From Firmicutes bacterium UBA7510 (GTDB lineage: Bacteria > Bacillota > Clostridia > Tissierellales > Sedimentibacteraceae), in NCBI GenBank assembly GCA_002479485.1, contig DLNM01000054.1, positions 68,161 to 132,160 of the forward strand: 64,000 bases of DNA, in the 5' to 3' direction. Each line of letters opens with the position of its first letter. The first letter of the stretch is position 1. Positions 42,281-50,879 of this stretch are shown piece after piece. Under the pieces are notes generated by a model. It searched no databases and had not been told where the DNA came from. It was given only the letters and a program-made list of their open reading frames with translations. A program made the position numbers and the translations under genes.

Positions 42281-43000
42281 GTGAACAATTTAAAAATAGC
42301 TATATGTGACGACGAAAAGCTTCAACTAGATTTATTAGAAAAATACTGTACTGGTTGGCTTAGTGATAATAAAATACAAGCAACAATAACAACATATTCA
42401 AGTTCTGAGGGTTTTTTGTTTTCCTATGAAGATAATAAAAATTATGATATATTGCTTTTAGATATTCAAATGAAAGAGCTTAATGGAATTAGTTTAGCTA
42501 AAAGGCTAAGAGAAAGAGGAGATAATGTTTCCATAATATTTATCACTGGTGTCAAAGACTTTGTTTTTGAAGGTTATCATGTACAAGCTATTGACTATAT
42601 CTTAAAACCGGTTGAAGAAAAAAAGCTTAAATCTGCACTTAGCAGAGCTTATGAAAATATTCAAAGGAAGGAACCTCAATTAATTATTCAAATAGATAAT
42701 GGTCTTATAAGATTAAATGAAAAAGATATACAGTACATCGAAAGTGTTGGACACAATACATATTTATATACAACTAATGGAATATATCAAGCAAAAAAAG
42801 GTATAAGTGCAGTTGAAAATGAATTAACCGAAAATTTTTTTTATAAATGTCATCGCTCCTATATAATTAATATATTGCACATAGATTATATTTCTAAAAA
42901 TGATGTAAAAATTAATAACACTATTATTCCAATAGCACGTGGAAAATGGGAGGAGCTAAATAAAGCTTTTTTAAATTATTATAGAGGTGAAATGTGGTAG
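42281..43000 (+). CDS. LytTR-family response regulator (AgrA/ComE type)
   Basis: 239 residues from GTG 42281, GGTGA 8 bases upstream. Receiver domain (1-120) with CDDE, phospho-acceptor Asp in DILLLDIQMKELNG and conserved Lys in YILKP. LytTR DNA-binding domain (about 135-239) with YIESVGHNTYLYT and FYKCHRSYIINI. Overlaps the sensor gene by 7 bases. Natural target: the direct repeat at 44167-44202 before the ABC exporter genes. Confidence 0.93.
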   Translation: MNNLKIAICDDEKLQLDLLEKYCTGWLSDNKIQATITTYSSSEGFLFSYEDNKNYDILLLDIQMKELNGISLAKRLRERGDNVSIIFITGVKDFVFEGYHVQAIDYILKPVEEKKLKSALSRAYENIQRKEPQLIIQIDNGLIRLNEKDIQYIESVGHNTYLYTTNGIYQAKKGISAVENELTENFFYKCHRSYIINILHIDYISKNDVKINNTIIPIARGKWEELNKAFLNYYRGEMW

Positions 43001-44163
43001 CTATAGTTTTTAATACTATTCTAATTTTATTATATTTTTACTATATATATAACATCGCGGATATTCAAAAAGGAAAGATAAAAACAATTATAACATTTAT
43101 ATTATGTATTTTTACTTTAGCCATAAGTTATCTATATAAATGTGAATTTGCAGGGTGGATATTAATATCTATAATTATGATTCTTTTTGATTTGTTTTAT
43201 GATGAGGAACCTTTTGTATTACAATGGTATAAGGTTTTGTCATATGGTTTATTTACTGCAATAATGCTTTTAATACTATCTAGCAGTCTATCTTACCTAT
43301 TAATATATGAGCTTACGCTTTTGCTATGCTATATATTATTATCAAATCAAAGAAAATGCTTAACTATTGTAAATGGTATTTTAGTCGCATTGACCTATTT
43401 AATTATTATTGCAGCAACAATTATATATAAAAACAACAATACAAATGCTTTAATGTTTGTTTTATCAACACTTTTATTTTTTATATTGGAATTTATATTT
43501 CAAAGCTATCAAGCTAGCTTTGAAAAAAGCAACATATACTTTCAACAAAATGTACTACATAACCAATATGAAGAAATAAAAAACATATATCTTAATATGA
43601 GAGGCTGGAGACATGACTATCACAGCCATTTACAGACAATAAAAGCTCATTTGACACTTAATCAACTTGATGAGGTACAAAAATATCTATTAGAGCTAGA
43701 GCATGATTTAAATCGTGTGGATTCTTATGTGAAATCAGGAAATCTAATGGCAGATGCCATATTAAACAGTAAAATATCTATAGCTGAAAATAAAAGTATA
43801 GATGTTATATGCAAAGCTGAACTACCTGAAGAACTTGTGATAACCGATATTGACATGTGTGTCATTCTTGGAAACCTACTTGACAATGCAACAGAGTCTT
43901 GCATGAGGATTGACGAGGATAAAAGATTTATTAGAATTTACATAGCCATATTAAAAAAACAATTATACATATCAATACAGAACTCAGCTAAGGAAGAGCT
44001 TGATTTTAATGAAAGAAACTATGTTTCTACAAAACGTGGGGAGCACGGACTTGGTATGAAGCGTGTTAAAATTCTAGTTGATAAATACAATGGTTACTTA
44101 AATTTACAAAATGAACCGGGAATATTTGCAAGTGAGGTAACAATACCACTAACTGACAATTAA
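42994..44163 (+). CDS. GHKL-type sensor histidine kinase (AgrC-like)
   Basis: 389 residues from GTG 42994, GAGG 6 bases upstream. Six or seven N-terminal membrane helices (to about residue 185), the phosphorylation segment RGWRHDYHSHLQT, N-box GNLLDNATESC and G-box GEHGLGMKRV. This layout is that of quorum-sensing kinases responding to peptides. No AgrD/AgrB or other peptide gene was found nearby, so the signal is unknown; it might equally sense a bacteriocin or antibiotic acting on the membrane. Confidence 0.9.
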   Translation: MVAIVFNTILILLYFYYIYNIADIQKGKIKTIITFILCIFTLAISYLYKCEFAGWILISIIMILFDLFYDEEPFVLQWYKVLSYGLFTAIMLLILSSSLSYLLIYELTLLLCYILLSNQRKCLTIVNGILVALTYLIIIAATIIYKNNNTNALMFVLSTLLFFILEFIFQSYQASFEKSNIYFQQNVLHNQYEEIKNIYLNMRGWRHDYHSHLQTIKAHLTLNQLDEVQKYLLELEHDLNRVDSYVKSGNLMADAILNSKISIAENKSIDVICKAELPEELVITDIDMCVILGNLLDNATESCMRIDEDKRFIRIYIAILKKQLYISIQNSAKEELDFNERNYVSTKRGEHGLGMKRVKILVDKYNGYLNLQNEPGIFASEVTIPLTDN

Positions 44164-44166
44164 CAT

Positions 44167-44202
44167 TTCGTGCACGATTTTATGCAATTCGTGCATGATT
44201 TT
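44167..44202 (+). promoter_or_regulatory. LytTR-type direct repeat before the ABC exporter
   Basis: TTCGTGCACGATTTT (44167-44181) and TTCGTGCATGATTTT (44188-44202), 14 of 15 identical and exactly 21 bases apart, two helical turns, as in AgrA/ComE sites. A TATAAT follows at 44224-44229, with no good -35, as expected of an activated promoter. The same bases could fold into a TCGTGCACG hairpin ending in T7, so a terminator role for the kinase transcript is also possible. Confidence 0.65.
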
Positions 44203-44250
44203 TTTATATGAACATTTATACTGTATAATGATATTGAGGTGATTAGATAT

Positions 44251-46062
44251 ATGGAAACAAAAAATTCTTTATTTAAAAATACTATTTATACTTGGAAATT
44301 ATTTAAAAAAAATAAGATTAATAAAATGTATTATACTTCAATATTTTTAATTTTTTTACTTGTTATAACTCCATTTTTAACTATGGCACTACCTAGTACA
44401 GCAATTTGGCTATTAATTAATGATATTTATTTTACTAAAACATTATTAATTATTTTTTCATATGCTTTGTTACTTATTGTGCTTAATTTTTTTATACAAC
44501 AGATGAACTTGAATTCAATGCATTACAATGCACATTTAAGATTATCTCTTGGAATGGAAATAGATTATAAAATACTAGACACAGACTTTATAAACATAGA
44601 CAGTCAAACAAATAAAAACAGAATAGAAAAAGCACTTGTTGCTGTTTATCAAAATGATGATATAGGGTTTACTGCATTAACAGAAGGATCAAGAACTTTT
44701 ATCATAAATATTTTATGTTTAATAATATATCTGTTAATTTCAGCAAAACTAAATATTTTAATAATGCTTTTGCTAATTATATCTCCGATATTTAGTCTAT
44801 ACGCAAACAACATAAATATAAAATGGTTAGAAAAAAATAAAGATAATTGGGTTAAATATGATAAAAAAATAAGATATTTGAAAACTCAAACCACAGATTT
44901 AAAAAATGGCAAGGATATTAGACTATATAAAATACAACACTGGTTTGTTGACTTATATTATAATTTGGTTAATTCAAGAGTTAGCTGGTATGACAAGGAA
45001 TATAGAAGAATTTTTTTAATTCAACTACTAGATAGGATTGTTTTCTGTGTGCAAAGCATAATTGTCTATGGTTACCTTTTATATAAAGTGACAAATGGTA
45101 TGGATATTGCTACTTTTACTCTTTATTTGGGTGTTGTTTCAGGCATTAGCACATTTATAAAAACTGCATTTGACAAGTATGCTTATATGCAAAAAAATAA
45201 TGTATCAGTAAATGACTATTTATCCTATATACATACGCCAGATATTAGCAACCGAGACGAAGGTGAAGAAATTCCTAAATGTAATACCTATGAAATAAGA
45301 TTTGAAAATGTATCATTTAGATATCCTGATACTAATGAATACTTATTTGAAAATCTCAATCTTACCATAAAAAAGGGAGAAAAGCTTGCTCTTGTTGGAG
45401 CAAATGGCGCTGGCAAAACTACATTTATAAAACTTTTATGCGGGCTATATACGCCCGATAATGGTGATATTTATATAAATGATATTAATATAAAGGATAT
45501 TAATATTAAAAAATATTACAATTTGTTTAGTATAGTATTTCAAGAGGTTTTTGCATTTGCATTTACTATAGCACAAAATGTCACTTGTACTAATAATGAA
45601 GATATAAATTTTGAAAAAGTAAGTAAATGTCTAGAAATGGCTGGATTAAAAGAAAAGATTGAATCGTTACCAAATGGAGTAAATACTAACATGCTAAAAG
45701 AATTCGATGATGAAGGCATCGTATTTTCAGGTGGTGAAATGCAAAAGCTTATGCTTGCAAGAGCTTTATACAAGGATAGTCCAATAATTATTCTTGATGA
45801 GCCAACTGCAGCACTAGACCCAATAGCAGAAAGTGAAATGTACGAAAAATACAATTCATTTATAGATGATAAAACAAGTATATTTATATCTCATAGACTT
45901 AGCTCGACACGTTTTTGCCATAGGATTTTGTTTATGAAGGATGGCAAATTAATCGAAGATGGCACCCATGATGAGCTTATGAACCTAAATGGTGAGTATG
46001 CAAATATGTTTGAGGTACAATCTCATTATTATCAAAAGGAGGTAGAAGATTATGCAATCTAA
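44251..46062 (+). CDS. ABC exporter half-transporter, subunit 1
   Basis: 603 residues from ATG 44251, GAGGTGA 8 bases upstream. Six-helix membrane domain (1-320), then NBD: Walker A GANGAGKTT (about residue 395), signature FSGGEMQKL, Walker B IIILDEPTAALDP and SHRLSS. Catalytic Glu intact. Overlaps the second half-transporter by 11 bases, so a heterodimer is likely. Substrate unknown; control by the adjacent LytTR system suggests export of peptide, lantibiotic-like or toxic compounds. Confidence 0.92.
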   Translation: METKNSLFKNTIYTWKLFKKNKINKMYYTSIFLIFLLVITPFLTMALPSTAIWLLINDIYFTKTLLIIFSYALLLIVLNFFIQQMNLNSMHYNAHLRLSLGMEIDYKILDTDFINIDSQTNKNRIEKALVAVYQNDDIGFTALTEGSRTFIINILCLIIYLLISAKLNILIMLLLIISPIFSLYANNINIKWLEKNKDNWVKYDKKIRYLKTQTTDLKNGKDIRLYKIQHWFVDLYYNLVNSRVSWYDKEYRRIFLIQLLDRIVFCVQSIIVYGYLLYKVTNGMDIATFTLYLGVVSGISTFIKTAFDKYAYMQKNNVSVNDYLSYIHTPDISNRDEGEEIPKCNTYEIRFENVSFRYPDTNEYLFENLNLTIKKGEKLALVGANGAGKTTFIKLLCGLYTPDNGDIYINDINIKDINIKKYYNLFSIVFQEVFAFAFTIAQNVTCTNNEDINFEKVSKCLEMAGLKEKIESLPNGVNTNMLKEFDDEGIVFSGGEMQKLMLARALYKDSPIIILDEPTAALDPIAESEMYEKYNSFIDDKTSIFISHRLSSTRFCHRILFMKDGKLIEDGTHDELMNLNGEYANMFEVQSHYYQKEVEDYAI

Positions 46063-47920
46063 AAAAAACAATTCCTTAGCCTTTCATAAATCGGGTTTAC
46101 AAACTTTAAAATTAATCCATAAAGTAGATTCTTCTGCTATACCTATATTTATATTACACTCATTGGTTAAATCACTTTATCCTTTTATAAACATATTTTT
46201 ATCAGCATATATTATAGATTCAATTATACAAAATGATTTTACACTTTGTATATACTATATAATTGGTCTTATAGCTGGTAATCTAATATTTGGTATATTA
46301 TTAGATTTACTAAATAAAAACTGCGAAGTTAAAAGCATCAAGGTTAATCAATATGTACAAATTGCAATTAGAAAACATGCATTAGAGCTTGATTATGAGA
46401 CACTAGAAAATCCTAAAACATTAGAATTAATAAACACTGCTGATTTTGCCATGGCACATAGAGGAGGATTTGGATATCTTCTAATAAACTACGGTTTGAT
46501 ACTAGAATCTTTAATATCTATTATTACGTCTATTGCTTTAGTTATAGATTTGTGCTTAAGGATACCTTCTACTACATCAACTTTTTTACATTTAATAACA
46601 TCTATACCAGTGTCCTTAGTAGTTATTGCAGTATTTTTATTTATTAATGCTTATGTTAATTTATCATTAGCAAAATATTATAATGACAAAAGTATAGAAA
46701 TATTCCAAAAGCAGATGAAAACAGAAAGAAAATTCTCTTATTTTTTAAACCAAATAACTTTAGATTTTTCAAAGGGAAAAGTTATTCGTTTATTTAATAT
46801 GGCTAAAATGATAACTAATGAAGAAAGGAACCATTTTGATTTTATACTTGAATATAACTTTAAAGCACTATTTACATTGATGAAAAAGCAGGCATATACA
46901 ACATCATCAATTAGTGGATTTTCAATACTATTTGCTTATATATTTGTTATATTAAAGGTATTAGCAAATGCTATAACAATTGGTGCTTTAACAAAATATA
47001 TAGGTGCTATATCACAGCTTAATAATGCAATTAGTCAACTATTAACCCATAATGATGAGGTTAGAGTCCAATGTGATTTTATGAAATATTATATAGAATT
47101 CATGGAAATAGAAAATAAACGCCAAACCGGAACTATACCAATTGAAAAAAGAAATGATAACGTATATGAGATTGAATTTCATGATGTGTCATTTATTTAT
47201 CCCGGCAGAGATGAAAAGGTACTAAATCGTGTATCCTGCAAACTTACTTTGAAAAACAAGATGGCTGTTGTAGGTAGAAACGGTGCAGGTAAAACATCCT
47301 TTATAAAGCTTCTATGTAGACTATATGAGCCTACTGAAGGCTATATAACCTTAAATGGAATTGACATAAGAAAATACAACTACTTGGAGTATTTAAGTCT
47401 ATTTGGTGTAGTATTTCAAGACTTTAACCTATTTGCTTTCCCTCTTGACCAAAATGTTGCTTCAAGCGTAACCCTTGAGGAAGAAATGGTTTGGAAATGC
47501 CTTGAATTAGCAGGGATAAAAGATAGAGTTGAAGAAATGCCTGAGAATCTTAAAACTCCTTTATATAAGTATGACGAGGGTGGTGTTGAAATAAGCGGTG
47601 GTGAAGCTCAAAAGATTGCAATAGCTAGAGCACTGTACAAGGATGCTCCATTTGTTATACTAGATGAACCAACTGCAGCGCTAGATCCAATAAGTGAGTA
47701 TGAAATCTACTCTAGATTTAATGAATTAGTTAAGGATAAAACAAGTATTTACATATCTCACAGAATGAGCAGCTGTAGATTTTGTGATGATATAATTGTA
47801 TTTGATGAAGGATCAATTATTCAAAGAGGAAGTCATGATGAACTTATAGAAGATAAAGATAATCTATATGCACATCTGTGGAACGCTCAGGCAAAATATT
47901 ATGTAACAAACGAAAATTAG
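46052..47920 (+). CDS. ABC exporter half-transporter, subunit 2
   Basis: 622 residues; AAGGAGG about 9 bases before the ATG. Membrane domain (1-340) and NBD with GRNGAGKTS, ISGGEAQKIAIARAL, VILDEPTAALDP and SHRMSS, all intact. About the same design as its partner but clearly diverged in the membrane part. The stop codon lies in the stem of the terminator. Confidence 0.92.
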   Translation: MQSKKNNSLAFHKSGLQTLKLIHKVDSSAIPIFILHSLVKSLYPFINIFLSAYIIDSIIQNDFTLCIYYIIGLIAGNLIFGILLDLLNKNCEVKSIKVNQYVQIAIRKHALELDYETLENPKTLELINTADFAMAHRGGFGYLLINYGLILESLISIITSIALVIDLCLRIPSTTSTFLHLITSIPVSLVVIAVFLFINAYVNLSLAKYYNDKSIEIFQKQMKTERKFSYFLNQITLDFSKGKVIRLFNMAKMITNEERNHFDFILEYNFKALFTLMKKQAYTTSSISGFSILFAYIFVILKVLANAITIGALTKYIGAISQLNNAISQLLTHNDEVRVQCDFMKYYIEFMEIENKRQTGTIPIEKRNDNVYEIEFHDVSFIYPGRDEKVLNRVSCKLTLKNKMAVVGRNGAGKTSFIKLLCRLYEPTEGYITLNGIDIRKYNYLEYLSLFGVVFQDFNLFAFPLDQNVASSVTLEEEMVWKCLELAGIKDRVEEMPENLKTPLYKYDEGGVEISGGEAQKIAIARALYKDAPFVILDEPTAALDPISEYEIYSRFNELVKDKTSIYISHRMSSCRFCDDIIVFDEGSIIQRGSHDELIEDKDNLYAHLWNAQAKYYVTNEN

Positions 47921-47945
47921 CTTTTGCTAATTTTTGTTTGTTTAT
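47913..47945 (+). terminator. Intrinsic terminator of the ABC exporter operon
   Basis: AAAATTAGC/GCTAATTTT with a TTTT loop, followed by TGTTTGTTT. The stop TAG of subunit 2 is inside the 5' arm. Confidence 0.75.
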
Positions 47946-48114
47946 ATCGAAATTGCTATTTTTATGTAAATGAATATTGACTTTTGTCGTTTATTGTAGT
48001 AGTGTAATTTTGTAGATATTGTTAAATTCAAGTAATAAGCCGACTGATATGAATTATATCCTTTTTAAATATTGTATTGACTTTTTAATAATTTCTATAA
48101 AAAGGAGGGATATA

Positions 48115-48660
48115 ATGTTTAAATTATTTGATATGGAAGATGAAAATAAGTTTTCATGGAAGTCTCTAGGAGACATAGAAAAGGGTAGAAAAAATCTGGG
48201 TACTGACATACCTGTTTTTGTTTATAGACTTTTCCAGTTTACACTTAGAGATGAACTTATAAAACAATTTGGAAATGAAAAAACTATCGAAATTTTTCGC
48301 AAAGCCGGAAAGTTAGCAGGTACTGAGTTTTCAAATAATATTCTTGACTTAACCTTGCCATTTGATGAGTTTTTTGCTCACCTGCAAAAAATTTTAGAAG
48401 ATAATAATATTGGTATATTAAGAATAGAAAAGTTTGATTTAATAACAGGTAGCATAATCTTAACTGTGTCAGAGGATGTAGACTGTTCTGGGCTTCCAAT
48501 TACCGGTGAAACTGTATGTAACTATGATGAAGGTTTTTTGGCAGGCATTTTAGAAGCATATACAAAAAAAGAGTATATTATAACTGAAATAGACTGCTGG
48601 GCTACAGGCTCACGCGTATGTCGTTTTATAGGAAATGTAATAATAAAAAATGAGGAATAA
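48115..48660 (+). CDS. V4R-domain protein
   Basis: 181 residues from ATG 48115, AGGAGGG upstream. The 4-vinyl-reductase (V4R) domain spans about residues 60-178 and ends in the family pattern ITEIDCWATGSRVCRFIG with the conserved Cys pair. V4R domains bind small hydrophobic or tetrapyrrole-like ligands, and serve as sensor inputs in prokaryotes. It precedes the diguanylate cyclase by 95 bases on the same strand, so it may be its stand-alone sensor partner. Resembles heme-NO-binding and V4R sensors that act through second messengers. Confidence 0.82.
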   Translation: MFKLFDMEDENKFSWKSLGDIEKGRKNLGTDIPVFVYRLFQFTLRDELIKQFGNEKTIEIFRKAGKLAGTEFSNNILDLTLPFDEFFAHLQKILEDNNIGILRIEKFDLITGSIILTVSEDVDCSGLPITGETVCNYDEGFLAGILEAYTKKEYIITEIDCWATGSRVCRFIGNVIIKNEE

Positions 48661-48696
48661 AGGTTGAAAGAAATAAAAAATAATGAAAGGATAGGA

Positions 48697-48749
48697 ACCG
48701 AGCCCATGCACAAATACTTCATGGGTTTTTGTGAAATCGGTGCATGGGC
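48697..48749 (+). promoter_or_regulatory. Switch-like hairpin before the diguanylate cyclase
   Basis: GCCCATGCAC (48702-48711) pairs perfectly with GTGCATGGGC (48740-48749), 7 bases from the start codon. The same 5' arm can instead pair with CATGGG at 48720-48725, freeing the start region, and ACCGA (48697-48701) can pair with TCGGT (48737-48741). Related to the ricT hairpin. Confidence 0.6.
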
Positions 48750-48755
48750 ATAAAA

Positions 48756-49961
48756 ATGAATAACAATGACATAGATTTACTTATTAGGCAAATTGAAAAT
48801 GTTATCCTAAATAAACCTTTAGAGATGTCCGATAAACTAGTCGATACATCTGATGAGCTTCAAAAGCTCCAAGATGCTATTTATTATTTATCTAGTTGCC
48901 TTATAGAGTCAAATCAATTTTTACAAGCGCTTAGTGAAGGAGATTTAGACCCAACTCCTCCTGGTAGACATAATTTCATTGCTGGATATTTAAAAGAACT
49001 TCATTCGATTTTAAAACACCTAACATGGCAGACTACTCAAGTAGCACATGGAGATTATAATCAAAGAGTTCATTTTTTAGGAGAATTCTCAGATTCATTC
49101 AATCTCATGGTTAAACAGCTAGAAGAAAGAGAAATAAAGTTAAATGAGAAATCAAATGCTTTAACACAATCTATGAATTTGTTGATTTCTGTAATGGATA
49201 CACAAAGCCATTGGATAATTGTTATGGATTATGAAAATCACGAAATAATTTACACTAATCAGTCTGCAAATGAACATTTTTATAATATGCAAGAAAATAA
49301 AATACTTTGCAAAAAAGACTGTCCTATTTTAGAAAAAATAAAATTTATATCTAATATTGATTCTAAATGTGAATATGAATTTTATTGTAGTCACAAGCGA
49401 TATATGAAAGTAATAAGCTATCCAATAGAGTGGAATGATAAAAAAGCTATTGTTCATTATATTTCCGACATAACAGAAGAAAAAGAATCTAAAAGAAATC
49501 TATCAAACTTGGCTTATACAGATGAATTAACTGGAACATACAATCGTAGATACTGTAATGAAATTATTAATGACTTAATACATAACAAGCAAAATTTCTC
49601 GCTCGTTTTAATAGATTTGGATAATTTAAAACATGTAAATGATACCTTTGGTCATGTTACTGGTGACGAATATATTCTCATGGTAATACAAGCTATTAAA
49701 AACAATATACGTAATTATGATGTATTGTGTCGAATAGGTGGAGATGAATTTGTAGTTATATTTAAAAATTGTAGTGAGGAAATAGCTGTAAAAAAAATGA
49801 AAAAAGTTCATGATAGCATTCTTCAAATAAAAAAAGATTATATTCTTTCAATAAGCTATGGAATTACATTTGTTTCACAAGATATGAAATTAACTCCAGA
49901 TGATATTATAGAATTAAGCGACACTAAAATGTATGAATTTAAAAAAAATTATAAGAAATAA
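48756..49961 (+). CDS. PAS-GGDEF diguanylate cyclase
   Basis: 401 residues from ATG 48756; an in-frame ATG at 48744 lies in the hairpin arm, and no classical GGAGG serves either. No membrane helix. N-terminal helical and HAMP-like part (to about 130: GDLDPTPPGRHNFIAGYL, GDYNQRVHFLGEFSDSF), PAS (about 145-245), GGDEF domain (250-400) with TDELTGTYNRRY, LIDLDNLKHVNDTFGH and CRIGGDEFVVIF. The inhibitory RxxD site (RNYD) stands five residues before GGDEF, so product feedback is likely. Makes c-di-GMP, probably tuned by the V4R protein. Confidence 0.93.
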   Translation: MNNNDIDLLIRQIENVILNKPLEMSDKLVDTSDELQKLQDAIYYLSSCLIESNQFLQALSEGDLDPTPPGRHNFIAGYLKELHSILKHLTWQTTQVAHGDYNQRVHFLGEFSDSFNLMVKQLEEREIKLNEKSNALTQSMNLLISVMDTQSHWIIVMDYENHEIIYTNQSANEHFYNMQENKILCKKDCPILEKIKFISNIDSKCEYEFYCSHKRYMKVISYPIEWNDKKAIVHYISDITEEKESKRNLSNLAYTDELTGTYNRRYCNEIINDLIHNKQNFSLVLIDLDNLKHVNDTFGHVTGDEYILMVIQAIKNNIRNYDVLCRIGGDEFVVIFKNCSEEIAVKKMKKVHDSILQIKKDYILSISYGITFVSQDMKLTPDDIIELSDTKMYEFKKNYKK

Positions 49962-50000
49962 AAAGAGGCTGTTTATAATAAAAGTTAGTTCTACAGCCTC
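49957..50000 (-). terminator. Terminator after the CmpB-like gene
   Basis: GAGGCTGT/ACAGCCTC with a 20-base loop, then TTTTTATTTC on the minus strand; 26 bases past the stop. It may also end the diguanylate cyclase transcript from the other side. Confidence 0.7.
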
Positions 50001-50026
50001 CTAAATCTTATTTGTATCTATTTGTA

Positions 50027-50707
50027 TTATTCAACAAATCTCATATGAGGATAAATTTTTTTTACTCTCTCATCTGTGTATTTTTTATCTATGTACTCTT
50101 CCAATGAATTTGATGCTGGTATAGAATTACGTCTATCAACTAATCTTTCAACAACGATTGATGACATAAATACATTAAAAATCATGAATATTAATAGAGT
50201 AAATGTTAAAGATTTGCCAAAACGATTTGGTATCTTTTCAATATATTTAGTAAGTAATGGGAATAAGTGTTTAAGCCATACAAGTGCTAATATCCCCCAA
50301 AACAGTGAATAAAGCAAGCATATTCGTCCATTTAGGTTAAATGGATATTGACTGTAATCCCAAGAAACTGTTCCAAATATCATCTCCTGCACCCAGCTAC
50401 AAGCATATTCAAATGCTCCACCAACTATTGTTCCCCCTATAATAATCCACCTATCACTTTTATTTCTAAGCCAATATAACCCTATTGTCATAAACAATGC
50501 ACCAAAACCATATACCAAGTTAAAAGGGCCATATATTAGTCCTGTTCTACTTTCAATATGGAATCCAGTAACTAAACACCATATTGTTTCAACTACTACC
50601 CCCATAATACAACCAATGAAAAATACCCAAAAAAGCTTATAAAAATTAAGTCCACTTGCGAAGGATTTCTCATAGTCTATTTTTTTTATTACTTTTGCGC
50701 TCTCCAT
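50027..50707 (-). CDS. Putative ABC transporter permease of the CmpB family (PF06541-like)
   Basis: 226 residues, five or six membrane helices. Family features: GCIMGVVVETIWCLVTG, RTGLIYGPFNLVYGFGAL, GGAFEYACSWVQEMIFGTVSWDYS and FNLNGRICLLYSLFWG. The name is historical; no ATPase is adjacent, and the function is unproven. Single gene with its own terminator. Confidence 0.82.
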   Translation of the reverse strand: MESAKVIKKIDYEKSFASGLNFYKLFWVFFIGCIMGVVVETIWCLVTGFHIESRTGLIYGPFNLVYGFGALFMTIGLYWLRNKSDRWIIIGGTIVGGAFEYACSWVQEMIFGTVSWDYSQYPFNLNGRICLLYSLFWGILALVWLKHLFPLLTKYIEKIPNRFGKSLTFTLLIFMIFNVFMSSIVVERLVDRRNSIPASNSLEEYIDKKYTDERVKKIYPHMRFVE

Positions 50708-50879
50708 GCTCGACTCCTTAATTGTTTATATGACAAAATAATACATTTTTCGTCATTTATATATGGTAAATCAATTAATTAACATTGTCAATTAATAAAC
50801 AATTAATATTTTATTAATATTTCATTAATAATACTAATCCCTCATTAAAACCTTTTTTTATAATCAGGATAAGTATAAA

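Noticed and set aside
44164..44250. Possible AgrD-type signal-peptide gene beside the LytTR/GHKL pair
   Set aside because: No reading frame with start and ribosome-binding site; the segment is explained by the direct repeat and promoter.
48661..48755. c-di-GMP riboswitch in front of the diguanylate cyclase
   Set aside because: The region lacks the conserved GEMM tetraloop/receptor elements and any c-di-GMP-II-like core; only the alternative hairpins are supported.
50027..50707. True ABC transporter permease
   Set aside because: The CmpB family name implies transport, but no ATPase is adjacent and the helices do not resemble standard permeases; function left open.
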